This document shows, piece after piece, positions 1 to 8,297 of a stretch of 64,000 nucleotides of DNA. The position numbers and the translations under genes were made by a program. The stretch lies in contig NZ_OY726397.1 in NCBI RefSeq assembly GCF_963378095.1, positions 2,666,001 through 2,730,000 on the forward strand. Direction: 5' to 3'. The first letter of the stretch is position 1; every line of letters starts with the position of its first letter. Source of the DNA: Mycolicibacterium sp. MU0053 (lineage in GTDB: Bacteria > Actinomycetota > Actinomycetes > Mycobacteriales > Mycobacteriaceae). The notes under the pieces are model-generated. The model ran no database searches. It was not told where the DNA came from and saw nothing but the letters and a program-made list of their open reading frames with translations.

Positions 1-1504
1 CGTCGGCGAACACGCCGGCGGCATCGAGGACCTGTTGACTCAGAAAGCGCAGGGCGGGCGCATTCGGCGGCACGGTGGGTACCGGTGCGTCTGCTCCGCG
101 CGTAGCCAGCACGAAGCCCCAGTCACCGAATGTGGGTACGTGCACGTGGTACGGCGTTGCCGCGTAGCCGGCGGCCTTGATCGTCGAGAACGTCCGCCAG
201 AACGCGGTGGGCGTCGAATACGGACTGCCCGCCTGGACGACCATGCGCCCACCCGGCGCAAGGGCACGCGTGACGAGCGCGTAGAACTCCGTCGAGTACA
301 GGCGGCCGAGCACCGGGGTATCGGGATCGGGCAGGTCGACGATCACCGCGTCGAAGCCACCCGGCGGACGGATCTCGGGGTGCGGGTCGCGCAGCCACGT
401 CATCGCGTCGTCGACCACCACGTCCACCCGCGGATCGGCCAGCGCGTTGCCGTTGAGCCCGCGCAGCGTGGTGCGGGCCAAGTCGATGACGGCGGGGTCG
501 AGCTCGACCTGCACGATCGTGTCGATGCCGGGGTACCGAAGCAGTTCGCGCGCCGCCAGGCCGTCGCCCCCGCCCAGCACGAGCACCGAACGGGTCGCCT
601 CGCTCAGCGCCGGATAGACCAGGCTTTCGGTGTAGCGGTGCTCGTCGCGGGTGGAGAACTGCAGTCCGCCGTCGAGGTAGAGCCGCGTGTCGTCCCCCCG
701 CCGGGTCACCACGATCTCCTGATACGCCGAGCGCTCATAGGCGACGATCGGGTCGGCGTAGAGCCGCTGCCGGGTGGTCGTCTCGATGCCGTCGGCGCGC
801 ACCAGCAGCGTGGCGAGCAGCCCGAGCGCCGCGGCGAGCACGCAGAGCGCCGCAATCAGCTCGCGGCGGCCGATGATGGGGCGCAGCAAGAAGATCGCGA
901 CGACGCCGGCGGCCACCAGGTTGATCATGCCGGTGGCGGCGGCCCCGCGGATCATCCCGAGTTGCGGCAGCAGCAGAAACGGCCAGAGCAGCCCGCCGAT
1001 CAGCGCGCCGAGGTAGTCGGCGGCGTTGAGGTTGGCCAGCACGCGTCCGCTGTCGGCGGCCCCGACCGTGCGGCCGCGCTGCAACAGCGTCATGAGCAGG
1101 GGCACCTCGGCACCGACCAGGCAGCCGATGACGGCGGTGCCCACGACGAGGACCCACAACGAACCGCCGATGAACACGAACGTGATGTACAGCGCCGCGG
1201 CCGACAGCCCGCCGATGATGCCGAGCAGGGTCTCGACGGCGATGAAGGTGACCGCGGCCCGACCCAGCAACGGCTTGACCAGCAGGGCACCCACGCCCAA
1301 GGCCGCGACGTATCCCGCGACGATCAACGAGGTCGCGACGATGCCGCCGCCATGCATGCTCGCCGACAGCGTCAACAGCGCGAGCTCGTAGATCAGCCCA
1401 CACGCCGCACAGGCCGCCACGGCCGCGAGCAGCAGCGCCCGCCAGCGCGTCGTGGTCTGGAACGAGTCGCTCACCCGGGCGGGATTGTCCTGGTCAGTGG
1501 TCAC
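1..1504 (-). CDS. Membrane-anchored spermidine-synthase-like protein (partial, 3' end outside window)
   Basis: The reading frame runs off the left edge; at least 501 residues are visible. Residues about 15-225 are strongly hydrophobic (several membrane segments). They are followed by a polyamine aminopropyltransferase domain with the SAM-binding VLVLGGGDGLAARELL motif and the later DAVIVDLPDPD stretch. The family transfers aminopropyl groups to polyamine-like acceptors; membrane-fused actinobacterial members have no firmly assigned substrate. I chose the GTG at 1502-1504, 13 bp after the DUF350 stop, because the ATG at 1519-1521 hits a stop six codons later. It is the last visible gene of a leftward operon with DUF4178, DUF2617, DUF4247 and DUF350, a gene set seen together in actinobacteria, which suggests a shared membrane-associated role. 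Confidence 0.85.
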   Translation of the reverse strand, partial: MTTDQDNPARVSDSFQTTTRWRALLLAAVAACAACGLIYELALLTLSASMHGGGIVATSLIVAGYVAALGVGALLVKPLLGRAAVTFIAVETLLGIIGGLSAAALYITFVFIGGSLWVLVVGTAVIGCLVGAEVPLLMTLLQRGRTVGAADSGRVLANLNAADYLGALIGGLLWPFLLLPQLGMIRGAAATGMINLVAAGVVAIFLLRPIIGRRELIAALCVLAAALGLLATLLVRADGIETTTRQRLYADPIVAYERSAYQEIVVTRRGDDTRLYLDGGLQFSTRDEHRYTESLVYPALSEATRSVLVLGGGDGLAARELLRYPGIDTIVQVELDPAVIDLARTTLRGLNGNALADPRVDVVVDDAMTWLRDPHPEIRPPGGFDAVIVDLPDPDTPVLGRLYSTEFYALVTRALAPGGRMVVQAGSPYSTPTAFWRTFSTIKAAGYAATPYHVHVPTFGDWGFVLATRGADAPVPTVPPNAPALRFLSQQVLDAAGVFAD

Positions 1505-1517
1505 CGACGGGCCCGGG

Positions 1518-1976
1518 TCATGACAGCGCGGCGGCGTTGACCGCTCCCACGGCCACCAGTGCCACGGCCGTCGCGATCGCCGCCGGATGCAGTCGCTCGC
1601 CGACGATCAGGTCGCGGAACCGGCCGGGCACCACCACTTCGAGCACCACCAGCGCGACCCCCTGCAGCGCGACGCCGACCAGCCCGTAAACGGCGGCGTC
1701 GACCAGCCCCTGGCCGAGGGCACTGGAGCTGGCGACGATCGCGCTGACGACCACCATGGCAAGCGCCACATACATTCCCGAGGCGACGGCCACCGCGTTG
1801 GGCCGGCGCTCGACGAACACCAGCCGGCGCAGATTGCCCGGGGTCAGCAGGTCGACCATCACGAAGCCGGTCACCAGCACGAGGGCGCCGACCAGGAAGT
1901 AGAGCAGCGCGGCGACGACGTTCTGGGTGAGGCCCTCAGCGCTGATGGTTCCGAACTCGACGGCGGCGGTGTACAT
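1518..1976 (-). CDS. DUF350 family membrane protein
   Basis: This 152-residue protein has four predicted hydrophobic segments (about 20-45, 65-85, 92-115, 130-150) and the DUF350 pattern of small paired membrane helices. Its biochemical function is unknown. In other bacteria DUF350 genes sit near spermidine-synthase-like and DUF4178 genes, some of them in PspA-type envelope-stress neighbourhoods. Here it lies between DUF4247 and the spermidine-synthase-like gene on the same strand with short gaps, so it is probably cotranscribed. The ATG start at 1976 follows a GGAGATC ribosome-binding sequence. Confidence 0.85.
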   Translation of the reverse strand: MYTAAVEFGTISAEGLTQNVVAALLYFLVGALVLVTGFVMVDLLTPGNLRRLVFVERRPNAVAVASGMYVALAMVVVSAIVASSSALGQGLVDAAVYGLVGVALQGVALVVLEVVVPGRFRDLIVGERLHPAAIATAVALVAVGAVNAAALS

Positions 1977-2011
1977 TCACGATCTCCTTGCGTAGGTGTG
2001 CCATGCGGGCG

Positions 2012-2446
2012 TCACTTTGCCCCGCCCGGGCCGCCGGGGCTGCCGCCCGAACCGCCCGACGGAGCACCGGGGAAGAAGCCGGGGCCCAGGAAGATGAATG
2101 CGCCCCCGCGGTAGCTGCTGCCGCGAACATCTTCGACGCGAATCGTGCACGGCCGGTTGCCGTCTGGGCCCACGATCACGATGTCGTCGTCGTAGCGCAG
2201 GTATTCGATGCCACGGTCGGTGGCGCGGGCTTCGGGACGCTGGTAGGCGACGAGGCGGTCGGCCACCTCGCTGGGTGTTCCGGTGCACTCATAACTCGAG
2301 GCCTCCGTGCCGTGTGAGTACGCTGCGTAGTTTTCCGCCACATGGGTGCGAATATCTTTCGACGCCAACGATATTCCCCATATCAGGCATGCCAGGCCAG
2401 CGATCGCCAGCGCGGCCGCGATAAGGTACAGGCGGGTCCTGCTCAC
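2012..2446 (-). CDS. DUF4247 domain protein, predicted lipid-bilayer-anchored
   Basis: This is a 144-residue product starting at GTG 2446. It has an N-terminal hydrophobic segment (about residues 6-26), a compact middle with the DUF4247 signature around RYLRYDDDIVIV-like residues, and a Gly/Pro/Ser-rich tail (GGSGGSPGGPGG). The function of DUF4247 is not known; the single N-terminal helix suggests membrane anchoring with the soluble part outside. Its GTG start overlaps the TGA of the upstream DUF2617 gene (GTGA, 2443-2446), which implies translational coupling. A longer in-frame extension upstream lies inside DUF2617 and was not used. Confidence 0.8.
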   Translation of the reverse strand: MSRTRLYLIAAALAIAGLACLIWGISLASKDIRTHVAENYAAYSHGTEASSYECTGTPSEVADRLVAYQRPEARATDRGIEYLRYDDDIVIVGPDGNRPCTIRVEDVRGSSYRGGAFIFLGPGFFPGAPSGGSGGSPGGPGGAK

Positions 2447-2964
2447 GGGTTCCACCGACTGGCGGTGTGGACCACCGTCCCGCCGGCGCCGGGGGCGGGG
2501 TACAGGTGCCAGGTCTGCCAGCGCCAGCCCGCACCGTCGGGCTGGGCGGTCAGCGCGGTGAGAGCCGCGTCGTCGCCGGGGAACGCGCCGCCGAGCCACT
2601 CGGGGTCGCCCGCGCAACGGTCGCGCAGCTCTCGCGCGAGTTGACGAAACGCCGACTCGTCGTGGGTGGTCATGCGCGACTCAAGCTGATAACCGGGTGC
2701 GGCGGCGCGCTCGGGCAGTTCGTCGTCGTGGCTGCGAACCGCGCACGAGACCTGCTCGGAAAAACGTCCCGGATCGGCATCCGTGTTGGGGTCTTCCACC
2801 GTGATGAGGTGCGATGCGCCCAGGACTGCCAACAGCAGCGCGCCACCGTCGGGGTGGGTGAGCCGCCAGGACGCCAGCGGACGCGGGGCGGGCGCATTGA
2901 GCGCCAGGCGTAGGCCCGCGCCGCTGACATCCGTCGGCGACACAGCGAGTTCGTGGAGCGGCAA
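2443..2964 (-). CDS. DUF2617 family protein
   Basis: This is a 173-residue soluble protein beginning LPLHELAVSPTDV. I placed the start at TTG 2962-2964, since an AGGA sequence lies just upstream and the start falls 8 bp after the DUF4178 stop; a downstream GTG is possible. Length and the N-terminal pattern match DUF2617, an actinobacterial family of unknown function that occurs next to DUF4178 and DUF4247. The same reading frame continues upstream for about 125 codons, but that part overlaps DUF4178 and is rejected. It is coupled to the DUF4247 gene by a 4-bp overlap. Confidence 0.75.
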   Translation of the reverse strand: MPLHELAVSPTDVSGAGLRLALNAPAPRPLASWRLTHPDGGALLLAVLGASHLITVEDPNTDADPGRFSEQVSCAVRSHDDELPERAAAPGYQLESRMTTHDESAFRQLARELRDRCAGDPEWLGGAFPGDDAALTALTAQPDGAGWRWQTWHLYPAPGAGGTVVHTASRWNP

Positions 2965-2972
2965 CAGGAGTC

Positions 2973-3584
2973 CTATGCGTCGGCGGGGGGTGCGGGGTAG
3001 ACGGTGAGTTCGCCGGGCGAAACTGTGCGGCCGAACGACACCTCCCAGCCCATTTCGGGGGCCCAGCGCTCGAAGCCGAGGAATGTGGTCTCGCCGGTGT
3101 CGGCGTAGTCGACATAGTCCATGTCGCCGCCGGCCGGCAGGCCCGTCGTGCCTTCGGTGGTGTAGGAGGCCCGTCCGCGTTCGGTCTCGTGGAAACTCAC
3201 GCCGTCGACGGTGTGGGGCCCGCCGGGCTGCAGTGCCAGATCCTTGCGTCGCGTCCACATCGTGAGCTCGAGCCGGCCCTCGTCCTCCTCGACGCCGAAC
3301 CAGATCGGCTCGCCGTCGCCGCCCTCCAGCAGGTGCTCCCACCAGACGAAGGGGCCCTCGCGCAGCGTGACCGATCCGCGCACGACGTAATCGATGCCGC
3401 CGTAGCTGACGATGGCGCCGGGGCCGAGTTGGCGCGGTCCGAACGTCGGTATCGTGGCGAACTTCAGTGGATCCTGCCGCTGGGCACGCTGTTTGGGTTC
3501 GCGGGGCCGTTGCCGCGCATTGATGAACACGACGATCGCGGCAATGAACAACCCGATAGCCAGCAATATCAGCAGCGTTTCCAC
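2973..3584 (-). CDS. DUF4178 domain protein with N-terminal membrane helix
   Basis: This 203-residue protein has one N-terminal hydrophobic helix (residues 3-22), a basic linker, and a DUF4178 beta-rich domain (about 45-200) recognisable from the GAIVSYGGIDYVVRGSV-like start and the later W-E-L-L and tryptophan-containing strands. The function is unknown; the domain is often linked to DUF350 and spermidine-synthase-like genes. It is the first gene of the five-gene leftward operon, preceded by a 104-bp gap with a hairpin that would separate it from the VWA gene. Confidence 0.85.
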   Translation of the reverse strand: METLLILLAIGLFIAAIVVFINARQRPREPKQRAQRQDPLKFATIPTFGPRQLGPGAIVSYGGIDYVVRGSVTLREGPFVWWEHLLEGGDGEPIWFGVEEDEGRLELTMWTRRKDLALQPGGPHTVDGVSFHETERGRASYTTEGTTGLPAGGDMDYVDYADTGETTFLGFERWAPEMGWEVSFGRTVSPGELTVYPAPPADA

Positions 3585-3654
3585 GCGAACCCTTCCATAC
3601 GGTGTGCCCGTGATGTGGTTGGTCGACCTAGCACCCGACGGTAACAGCGCTCAC

Positions 3655-3679
3655 GGCAAACGTTGATTTCGCGTTTGCC
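3655..3679 (-). terminator. Candidate hairpin terminator after the VWA gene
   Basis: An 8-bp perfect inverted repeat (GGCAAACG at 3655-3662 and CGTTTGCC at 3672-3679) with a 9-nt loop lies about 10 bp past the VWA stop codon. There is no clear U tract, as is common in mycobacteria, so termination is an inference. Confidence 0.45.
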
Positions 3680-3688
3680 GGGGCCGGC

Positions 3689-4333
3689 TCACTCCTCGGC
3701 CAGTTGCGCGCGCTGGCCGGCGGTGAATTCGGGCATCGCGGCGACTGGGTCCTGCGCCCTGGCGTTGCGGTAGCCGCGGATGTTGTCCGAGGCCGCGAGC
3801 ATCGCCTCGCGGGATTTGCCCTTCGCGTAGGTGATGGCCTGCCCGTCCTTGACGCCCAGGTCCCTGCCCGCCTCGACGGCATCTTGATCGGCACCCATGT
3901 AGAGGAACTCCCAGCCATGGTCGTTGGTCTGTTGCTCGACGAGGGCTTTGATGTCGGGCCGACGCCATTCGGTGCTGGCGTTTTCCATGCCGTCGGTCAT
4001 GATCGCCACGACGACTGTGCCCGGCCTGGCGTCCTGGGGCAGGGTGTTGAGTTCCGCGGCCGTGTCGGTGATGAGCTTGCCCATGGAGTCCAGCAGCGCC
4101 GTCCTGCCGCGCGGGAACAGCGCCAGCGGAGGCACCTGTGCGAGGGCGATGCCGCGGTAGACGAGTTCGTACTCGTCATCGAACTGCGCCAACGTCACGG
4201 TGCACAGGCCCTCGCCGGTGCGCTGCTCGGCGAGGAATGCATCGAAACCCCCGATGACGTCGGACTTGATCGATTGCATCGAGCCGGACCGGTCCAACAG
4301 GAACACGAGCCGGGTGTGATTCGGGTCTGTCAT
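3689..4333 (-). CDS. VWA domain protein
   Basis: This 214-residue protein is almost entirely a von Willebrand factor A domain. The MIDAS metal site is visible: D14-R-S16-G-S18 near the N terminus, a central Thr in PRGRTALLD, and an Asp in AIMTDGMEN. No signal peptide or membrane helix is seen, so it is probably cytosolic. VWA proteins bind Mg2+ and partner proteins; the partner here is unknown. An 18-bp gap separates it from the upstream small protein, so the two probably form a pair. The start has GAAGGA 6 bp upstream. Confidence 0.88.
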   Translation of the reverse strand: MTDPNHTRLVFLLDRSGSMQSIKSDVIGGFDAFLAEQRTGEGLCTVTLAQFDDEYELVYRGIALAQVPPLALFPRGRTALLDSMGKLITDTAAELNTLPQDARPGTVVVAIMTDGMENASTEWRRPDIKALVEQQTNDHGWEFLYMGADQDAVEAGRDLGVKDGQAITYAKGKSREAMLAASDNIRGYRNARAQDPVAAMPEFTAGQRAQLAEE

Positions 4334-4351
4334 GAGAATCCTTCGAGATCG

Positions 4352-4732
4352 CTAGGAGGGGTTAGCTTTTCGGCGTGGTTTGAATCGCATCGGTTCGGCG
4401 GGGGCCACCGGCGGCAGCGGCTGACGGGCGTACTTGTGTTGGCGGGCACGTTTGACGTCTTCGGCGGTGACGCGGCCTCTCGTCCCGGCGTACGGCGCCA
4501 GTCTGGCCGTGTTGGCCAGTCGCGGCCCCACCGCGTTCTCGGTAAGGCCCGCGTGTTTCCCAGCTGCCGCGAGCGACAATTCATCGTCGACGACGGCACT
4601 GGCCAGCTTCTCGTCGAGTAACTGGCCGACGTCGGTGAGGACAGTCCGAAGGTGGTGTAGCGCCTGGGCAGCGGTATCGGCCGATTCCGCCTGCTCAAGG
4701 TGCTTGCGAATCAGTTTGTAGCGGTTGGACAT
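4352..4732 (-). CDS. Hypothetical protein, possibly HTH-containing
   Basis: This 126-residue basic protein is not assigned to a family. Residues 1-50 are predicted helical (MSNRYKLIRKHLEQAESADT...). Residues 50-75 (ELSLAAAGKHAGLTENAV...) read like a helix-turn-helix, and the C terminus is Lys/Arg-rich (RFKPRRKA). This suggests nucleic-acid binding, by inference only. The ATG at 4732 is preferred over an upstream ATG at 4780. It is 18 bp upstream of the VWA gene on the same strand and probably cotranscribed with it. Confidence 0.6.
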   Translation of the reverse strand: MSNRYKLIRKHLEQAESADTAAQALHHLRTVLTDVGQLLDEKLASAVVDDELSLAAAGKHAGLTENAVGPRLANTARLAPYAGTRGRVTAEDVKRARQHKYARQPLPPVAPAEPMRFKPRRKANPS

Positions 4733-4811
4733 GAGCCACCATACCGCAGAAACTGCGGACTCCGCAATAACTGCGGACAAGGCGGTCGACGACGAGTTGG
4801 GCCGGACTCGC

Positions 4812-6062
4812 CTAGTTGGTCGTGGGCGGTGCTTGTGGTTGGAAGGGTTGGTACCACCACCAGTCGGCGCGTTCGCCGGTGGGTCCGGGGCAGGGTGGGA
4901 CGGCCGGTGGCGGGGTTGTCGGTGGGCGCGCCAGTGATCCGGGCGGCAGCTGTCGGCCGGCGCTGTCGGTAACGGTGAGCCGGTGGGCGGGGCCGGTGAT
5001 GGTGATGCGGCCGCGATGATGCAGGCGGTGGTGATACGGGCAGAGCAGTACGAGGTTGCTCAGTTCGGTGGGGCCGCCGTCTTCCCAGTGCACGAGGTGG
5101 TGGGCGTGCAGGCCTCGGGTGGCTCCGCAACCGGGTACGGCGCAGCAGCGGTCGCGGTGTTCGAGGGCGCGGCGCAGCCGGCGGCTGATGGTGCGGGTGG
5201 ATCGTCCGGCGCCGATGGGTTCGCCGTCGCGTTCGAACCACACTTCGCAGGTGGCGTCACACGTCAGGTATTGCCGGTCGGAGTCGGAGAGCAGCGGGCC
5301 CAGATGCAGGGCGGCGATGCGGTCTTTGACGTCGAGGTGTACCACCACGGTGGTGCGGTGTCCGTGGGGGCGAAGCGTCACCTCGGTGTCCCATCCGGAC
5401 TCAACCAGGCGCATGAACGCCTCGGTGTTGGTCGGCAGCGGAGGCTGTTGGTCGGCGGTGTCGGCGGTGTTGTCGTGGTCGCGTTTCCACTCGGCGATCA
5501 GCGCGTCGTGGTGGGACTGCAGCGCCGCGTCGAAGGTGGCCGACAAGTCGTGGGGCAATCTGATGCGCCAGTCGGTGAACTCGGCGTTGGTGGTCTTGGT
5601 GATCGCCGGCGGCGGTGCGGGCCGAGGGTCGGGTTCGGGGCGTGGTTCCAGTTTGATGGCGGTGCGCAGTTGGGTGACGGTGGCGACGCCGGCCAGCTGC
5701 GCGTAGTGCTGGTCGGATCCGTCGGCGGCGCGTTGGGCGATCACGCCGACCTGGTCCAGCGACAGGCGGCCTTCCCGCATGCCCTGGGCGCAGGTGGGAA
5801 ACGCCTCGAGTCGCTGGGCGATGGCTGCGATGGTCTCGGCGTTGTTCGGTGAGGTGCCGGTCTTCCAGGCCACCAACGCCGGCACCGACTTCGCGCCGGT
5901 GTTGCCCCACAGTCCGTCGCGGTCCACCTCGGCAACGATCTCCACGATGCGTCCATCGATGGCGTTGCGTTGACCGCACAACTGGGCCAACTCGTCGAAA
6001 AGCACCTCGAGACGCTCGCCGGGGCACGCCTCAGCGACGGCTGGGGGCGTCGGCGGGAACAT
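4812..6062 (-). CDS. DUF222 / HNH endonuclease domain protein
   Basis: This 416-residue protein has an N-terminal DUF222 region (about 15-270) and a C-terminal HNH nuclease domain (about 306-351). The HNH part contains CCAVPGC, HAHHLVHWEDGG and LCPYHHRLHH, that is, the Cys zinc ligands and the catalytic His. Mycobacteria carry many paralogues of this type (13E12-like), and their cellular role is unresolved. The tail is Pro-rich. It is complete and not linked to a visible mobile element. Confidence 0.88.
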   Translation of the reverse strand: MFPPTPPAVAEACPGERLEVLFDELAQLCGQRNAIDGRIVEIVAEVDRDGLWGNTGAKSVPALVAWKTGTSPNNAETIAAIAQRLEAFPTCAQGMREGRLSLDQVGVIAQRAADGSDQHYAQLAGVATVTQLRTAIKLEPRPEPDPRPAPPPAITKTTNAEFTDWRIRLPHDLSATFDAALQSHHDALIAEWKRDHDNTADTADQQPPLPTNTEAFMRLVESGWDTEVTLRPHGHRTTVVVHLDVKDRIAALHLGPLLSDSDRQYLTCDATCEVWFERDGEPIGAGRSTRTISRRLRRALEHRDRCCAVPGCGATRGLHAHHLVHWEDGGPTELSNLVLLCPYHHRLHHRGRITITGPAHRLTVTDSAGRQLPPGSLARPPTTPPPAVPPCPGPTGERADWWWYQPFQPQAPPTTN

Positions 6063-6131
6063 GACATCAGCATCGCAGAGGGGTACGACAAGTTCCGGGG
6101 CTCGCGGTCTGCTCCAGGCACCGCGGTTGGC

Positions 6132-6956
6132 TCACCCGGGTTCGGCCTCGGCGTCGCTGCGCTCTTCCTGCAGCCGGTTCTTACTGCGCAACAGCCGCAA
6201 CAAAGTCACCAGTATCAAACCGCCGCAGATGTTTCCGACCAAGGTGTAGCCGAACCAGCTGAGCCAATCGAGGTAGCCGAACGGCGCGTCACCGGTGAAC
6301 AGCGCCCCGAAGATCAGCAGGGAATCGAGGATGGAATGGAACATCTGCAGCCCTGCGAGCAGAAAGGCCCCCGCAACGGCCGCTGCGATCTTTCCGGGAA
6401 CGGAGTCCGTGCCGTGCTGCATGCGGGTCATCAGCGTGATGACCATCCCGCCGAGCAGTGCCAGTGCGATCGTCTCCGCAGAAAGCGGAGCGGTGACGAA
6501 GTGCGTGGCCGATTCCACGGTCTGGGCATGCAGCTTCGGATACGCCGTCATGATCAGCCACATGATCACCCAGCCGCCCGCCAGGTTGGCGGCAAGGGTG
6601 CCGCCCCACAGCTTGAGGAGTTGCCGAACGCTGCCACGCTTGGCAACCACGGTCATGACCGGTACAAGGAAACCCTCGGTGAACAGTTCGCTGTGGCCCA
6701 GCAGCAGGGCGAGGAACCCGACGGAGAACGCCAGGCCCGCCAGGAGCTGATTGCCCGTCGCCTGTAGCACCGCGAGGTACGCCAGGACGCCCATCGCGAC
6801 CTCGGTGCCGCCGAAGAATCCAGTGATCAGAACCTCGCGCCAGGGGCGGTGCAGACGTTGCGTGCCCTCGTCGACCGTCCTGTTGAACGCGTCCTCGAGT
6901 TCGTCCTCGAGCGGGCTGTCGGTTTCGCCGAGTTGGCGCTGACTGGTGTCGCTCAC
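6132..6956 (-). CDS. Formate/nitrite transporter (FNT) family channel
   Basis: This 274-residue protein starts at GTG 6954-6956 (VSDTSQRQLG...). About six membrane helices fill residues 50-260 and the N-terminal 40 residues are acidic. FNT proteins are pentameric channels for small monovalent anions such as formate or nitrite. Motifs such as FFGGTEVAMGV in the first helix and LLGHSELFTEGFLVP in the second match the family. The exact substrate cannot be read from sequence. An upstream in-frame ATG would add 21 unlikely residues. Confidence 0.85.
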   Translation of the reverse strand: MSDTSQRQLGETDSPLEDELEDAFNRTVDEGTQRLHRPWREVLITGFFGGTEVAMGVLAYLAVLQATGNQLLAGLAFSVGFLALLLGHSELFTEGFLVPVMTVVAKRGSVRQLLKLWGGTLAANLAGGWVIMWLIMTAYPKLHAQTVESATHFVTAPLSAETIALALLGGMVITLMTRMQHGTDSVPGKIAAAVAGAFLLAGLQMFHSILDSLLIFGALFTGDAPFGYLDWLSWFGYTLVGNICGGLILVTLLRLLRSKNRLQEERSDAEAEPG

Positions 6957-7047
6957 GTCAGGTCTCCCAACGCCGGCAATGGATGGACACCTTGGAGTAC
7001 CCGCAACGTGGTCGCGCAACCAGGCCGGCGATCAGGGCTGGTGCGGC

Positions 7048-7530
7048 TTACGCAGGCTCGTCGGCACCGGGGGAGTCGTGGCTGGTGGCCAGGTGGTCCA
7101 GGACTCGTTCGTTGAGGGTGGCGAGCGTGTCGAGTTCAGCCGAGGTGAACAGGTCGATGAAGTTCCGGCGGACGTCCGCCACGTGCCCGGGTGCCGCCTT
7201 CTCGATGGCAGCGCGGCCGGCCGGCAGCAGGCGGACCATGATGCTGCGGGCGTCGTCGGGGTTGGGTTCGCGACTGATCAGCCCGTCCTTCTGCATGCGC
7301 CGCAGCTGATGGGAGAGACGGCTCTTCTCCCACGCCAGTACGTTGCACAGGTCGCGGGCGGACATGCGGTCCCCGTCGAACCCCGAGAGCGCCGCCAGGA
7401 CCTCGTAGTCGGCCCCGGACAGGCCCGCTACCTGTAGGCGCCGGGCCAGGCGCGCTTCAAGCTGATGATGCGCGTCGACGAAGGCCTGCCAGGCGCGGTC
7501 TTCACGAGCGTTCAGCCAGTTCGGTTCCAT
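7048..7530 (-). CDS. MarR family transcriptional regulator
   Basis: This 160-residue protein has a winged helix-turn-helix at about residues 35-110 (YEVLAALSG, SARDLCNVLAWEKSRLSHQL, then the wing with the DDAR-like loop), typical of MarR dimers that respond to small phenolic ligands or oxidants. The ATG at 7530 (MEPNWLN) is preferred over an in-frame ATG 39 bp upstream that would lie within the promoter region. It is divergent from the reductase gene at 7622 and probably represses it, as symmetric boxes overlap that promoter. Confidence 0.88.
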   Translation of the reverse strand: MEPNWLNAREDRAWQAFVDAHHQLEARLARRLQVAGLSGADYEVLAALSGFDGDRMSARDLCNVLAWEKSRLSHQLRRMQKDGLISREPNPDDARSIMVRLLPAGRAAIEKAAPGHVADVRRNFIDLFTSAELDTLATLNERVLDHLATSHDSPGADEPA

Positions 7531-7552
7531 GGGCGTCGATGCTACCGGAATT

Positions 7553-7595
7553 GGTTGACGCATCACCAAAATCCCCTTATGGTTGAGACGTCAAC
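7553..7595 (+). promoter_or_regulatory. Promoter with MarR-type operator boxes
   Basis: A good sigma-70-type promoter is visible: TTGACG at 7555-7560, a 17-bp spacer, then TATGGT at 7578-7583, reading toward the reductase gene. Two symmetric boxes overlap it: GGTTGACGCATCACC (7553-7567) over the -35 and GTTGAGACGTCAAC (7582-7595) just past the -10. This is the expected layout for repression by the divergent MarR protein; binding is inferred. Confidence 0.55.
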
Positions 7596-7621
7596 AATTG
7601 CGACCAATGACGGGACACTTC

Positions 7622-8260
7622 ATGAGCAGCATCAGCATCATCGGCCTGGGGAACATGGCACGCGCCCTGGCCGGCCGGGCACTGGCGGGTGGCAACGCGG
7701 TCGAGATCATCGGCCGCGACCCGGCCAAAGCCAAGGAACTGGCTGCCGCCCTCGGCGGTGGCCCCACCGTCGGGACGCCCGGCATCGCCCCGGCAGGGGA
7801 CATCGTCATCCTCGCCGTGCCGTACGCCGGCGCGGCCGCGGTGGTCAGCGAGTACGGGGACGCCCTACGCGGCAAGATCATCGTCGACATCACCAACCCC
7901 GTCAGCCCTGACGCCTTGGGTTTTGTCACGCCCGAAGGCAGTTCCGGCGCGCAGGAGATCGCCAAGGCGGCCGCCCCCGCAGGCGCGCATGTCGTCAAGG
8001 CGTTCAACACCCTGTTCTCCCATGTTCTGGCCGCCGGTTCGGCCGAGGGACACCCCCTGGACGTGTTCGTCGCGGGAGATGACCCGCAGGCGAAGGCACG
8101 GGTGTCGGCGTTCATCGAGAGCCTGGGACTGCGCCCGATGGACGCCGGTCAGCTGCCCATGGCGCGGGCGCTGGAGAACGCCGGCCTCCTGGAGATTGGC
8201 CTCGTCGCCAATTCCGTCAAGCACACCAACTTCGTCCTCGGCGTCAGGTTTCTCAGCTGA
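7622..8260 (+). CDS. NAD(P)-binding F420-type reductase-like protein
   Basis: This 212-residue protein resembles the N-terminal Rossmann domain of F420-dependent NADP reductase. It shows SIIGLGNMARALAGRAL (dinucleotide-binding glycines, residues 4-20), GRDPAKAKELA after the second strand, and VKAFNTLF typical of this family. The expected role is hydride transfer involving NADP or F420; the substrate is unknown. It is the first gene rightward of the MarR operator. An in-frame ATG 15 bp upstream is also possible. Confidence 0.8.
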   Translation: MSSISIIGLGNMARALAGRALAGGNAVEIIGRDPAKAKELAAALGGGPTVGTPGIAPAGDIVILAVPYAGAAAVVSEYGDALRGKIIVDITNPVSPDALGFVTPEGSSGAQEIAKAAAPAGAHVVKAFNTLFSHVLAAGSAEGHPLDVFVAGDDPQAKARVSAFIESLGLRPMDAGQLPMARALENAGLLEIGLVANSVKHTNFVLGVRFLS

Positions 8261-8297
8261 GCGCACCCGGACCACCCCACACCAAAAGGACAGTCAC

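Noticed and set aside
35..1540. Long plus-strand open frame (501 codons)
   Set aside because: It is antisense to the spermidine-synthase-like gene; its translation is Arg/Gln/His-rich without domains, as expected for a shadow in high-GC DNA.
2443..3342. 299-codon version of DUF2617
   Set aside because: The first 125 codons overlap the DUF4178 gene in another frame and have no family match; TTG 2964 has a ribosome-binding sequence.
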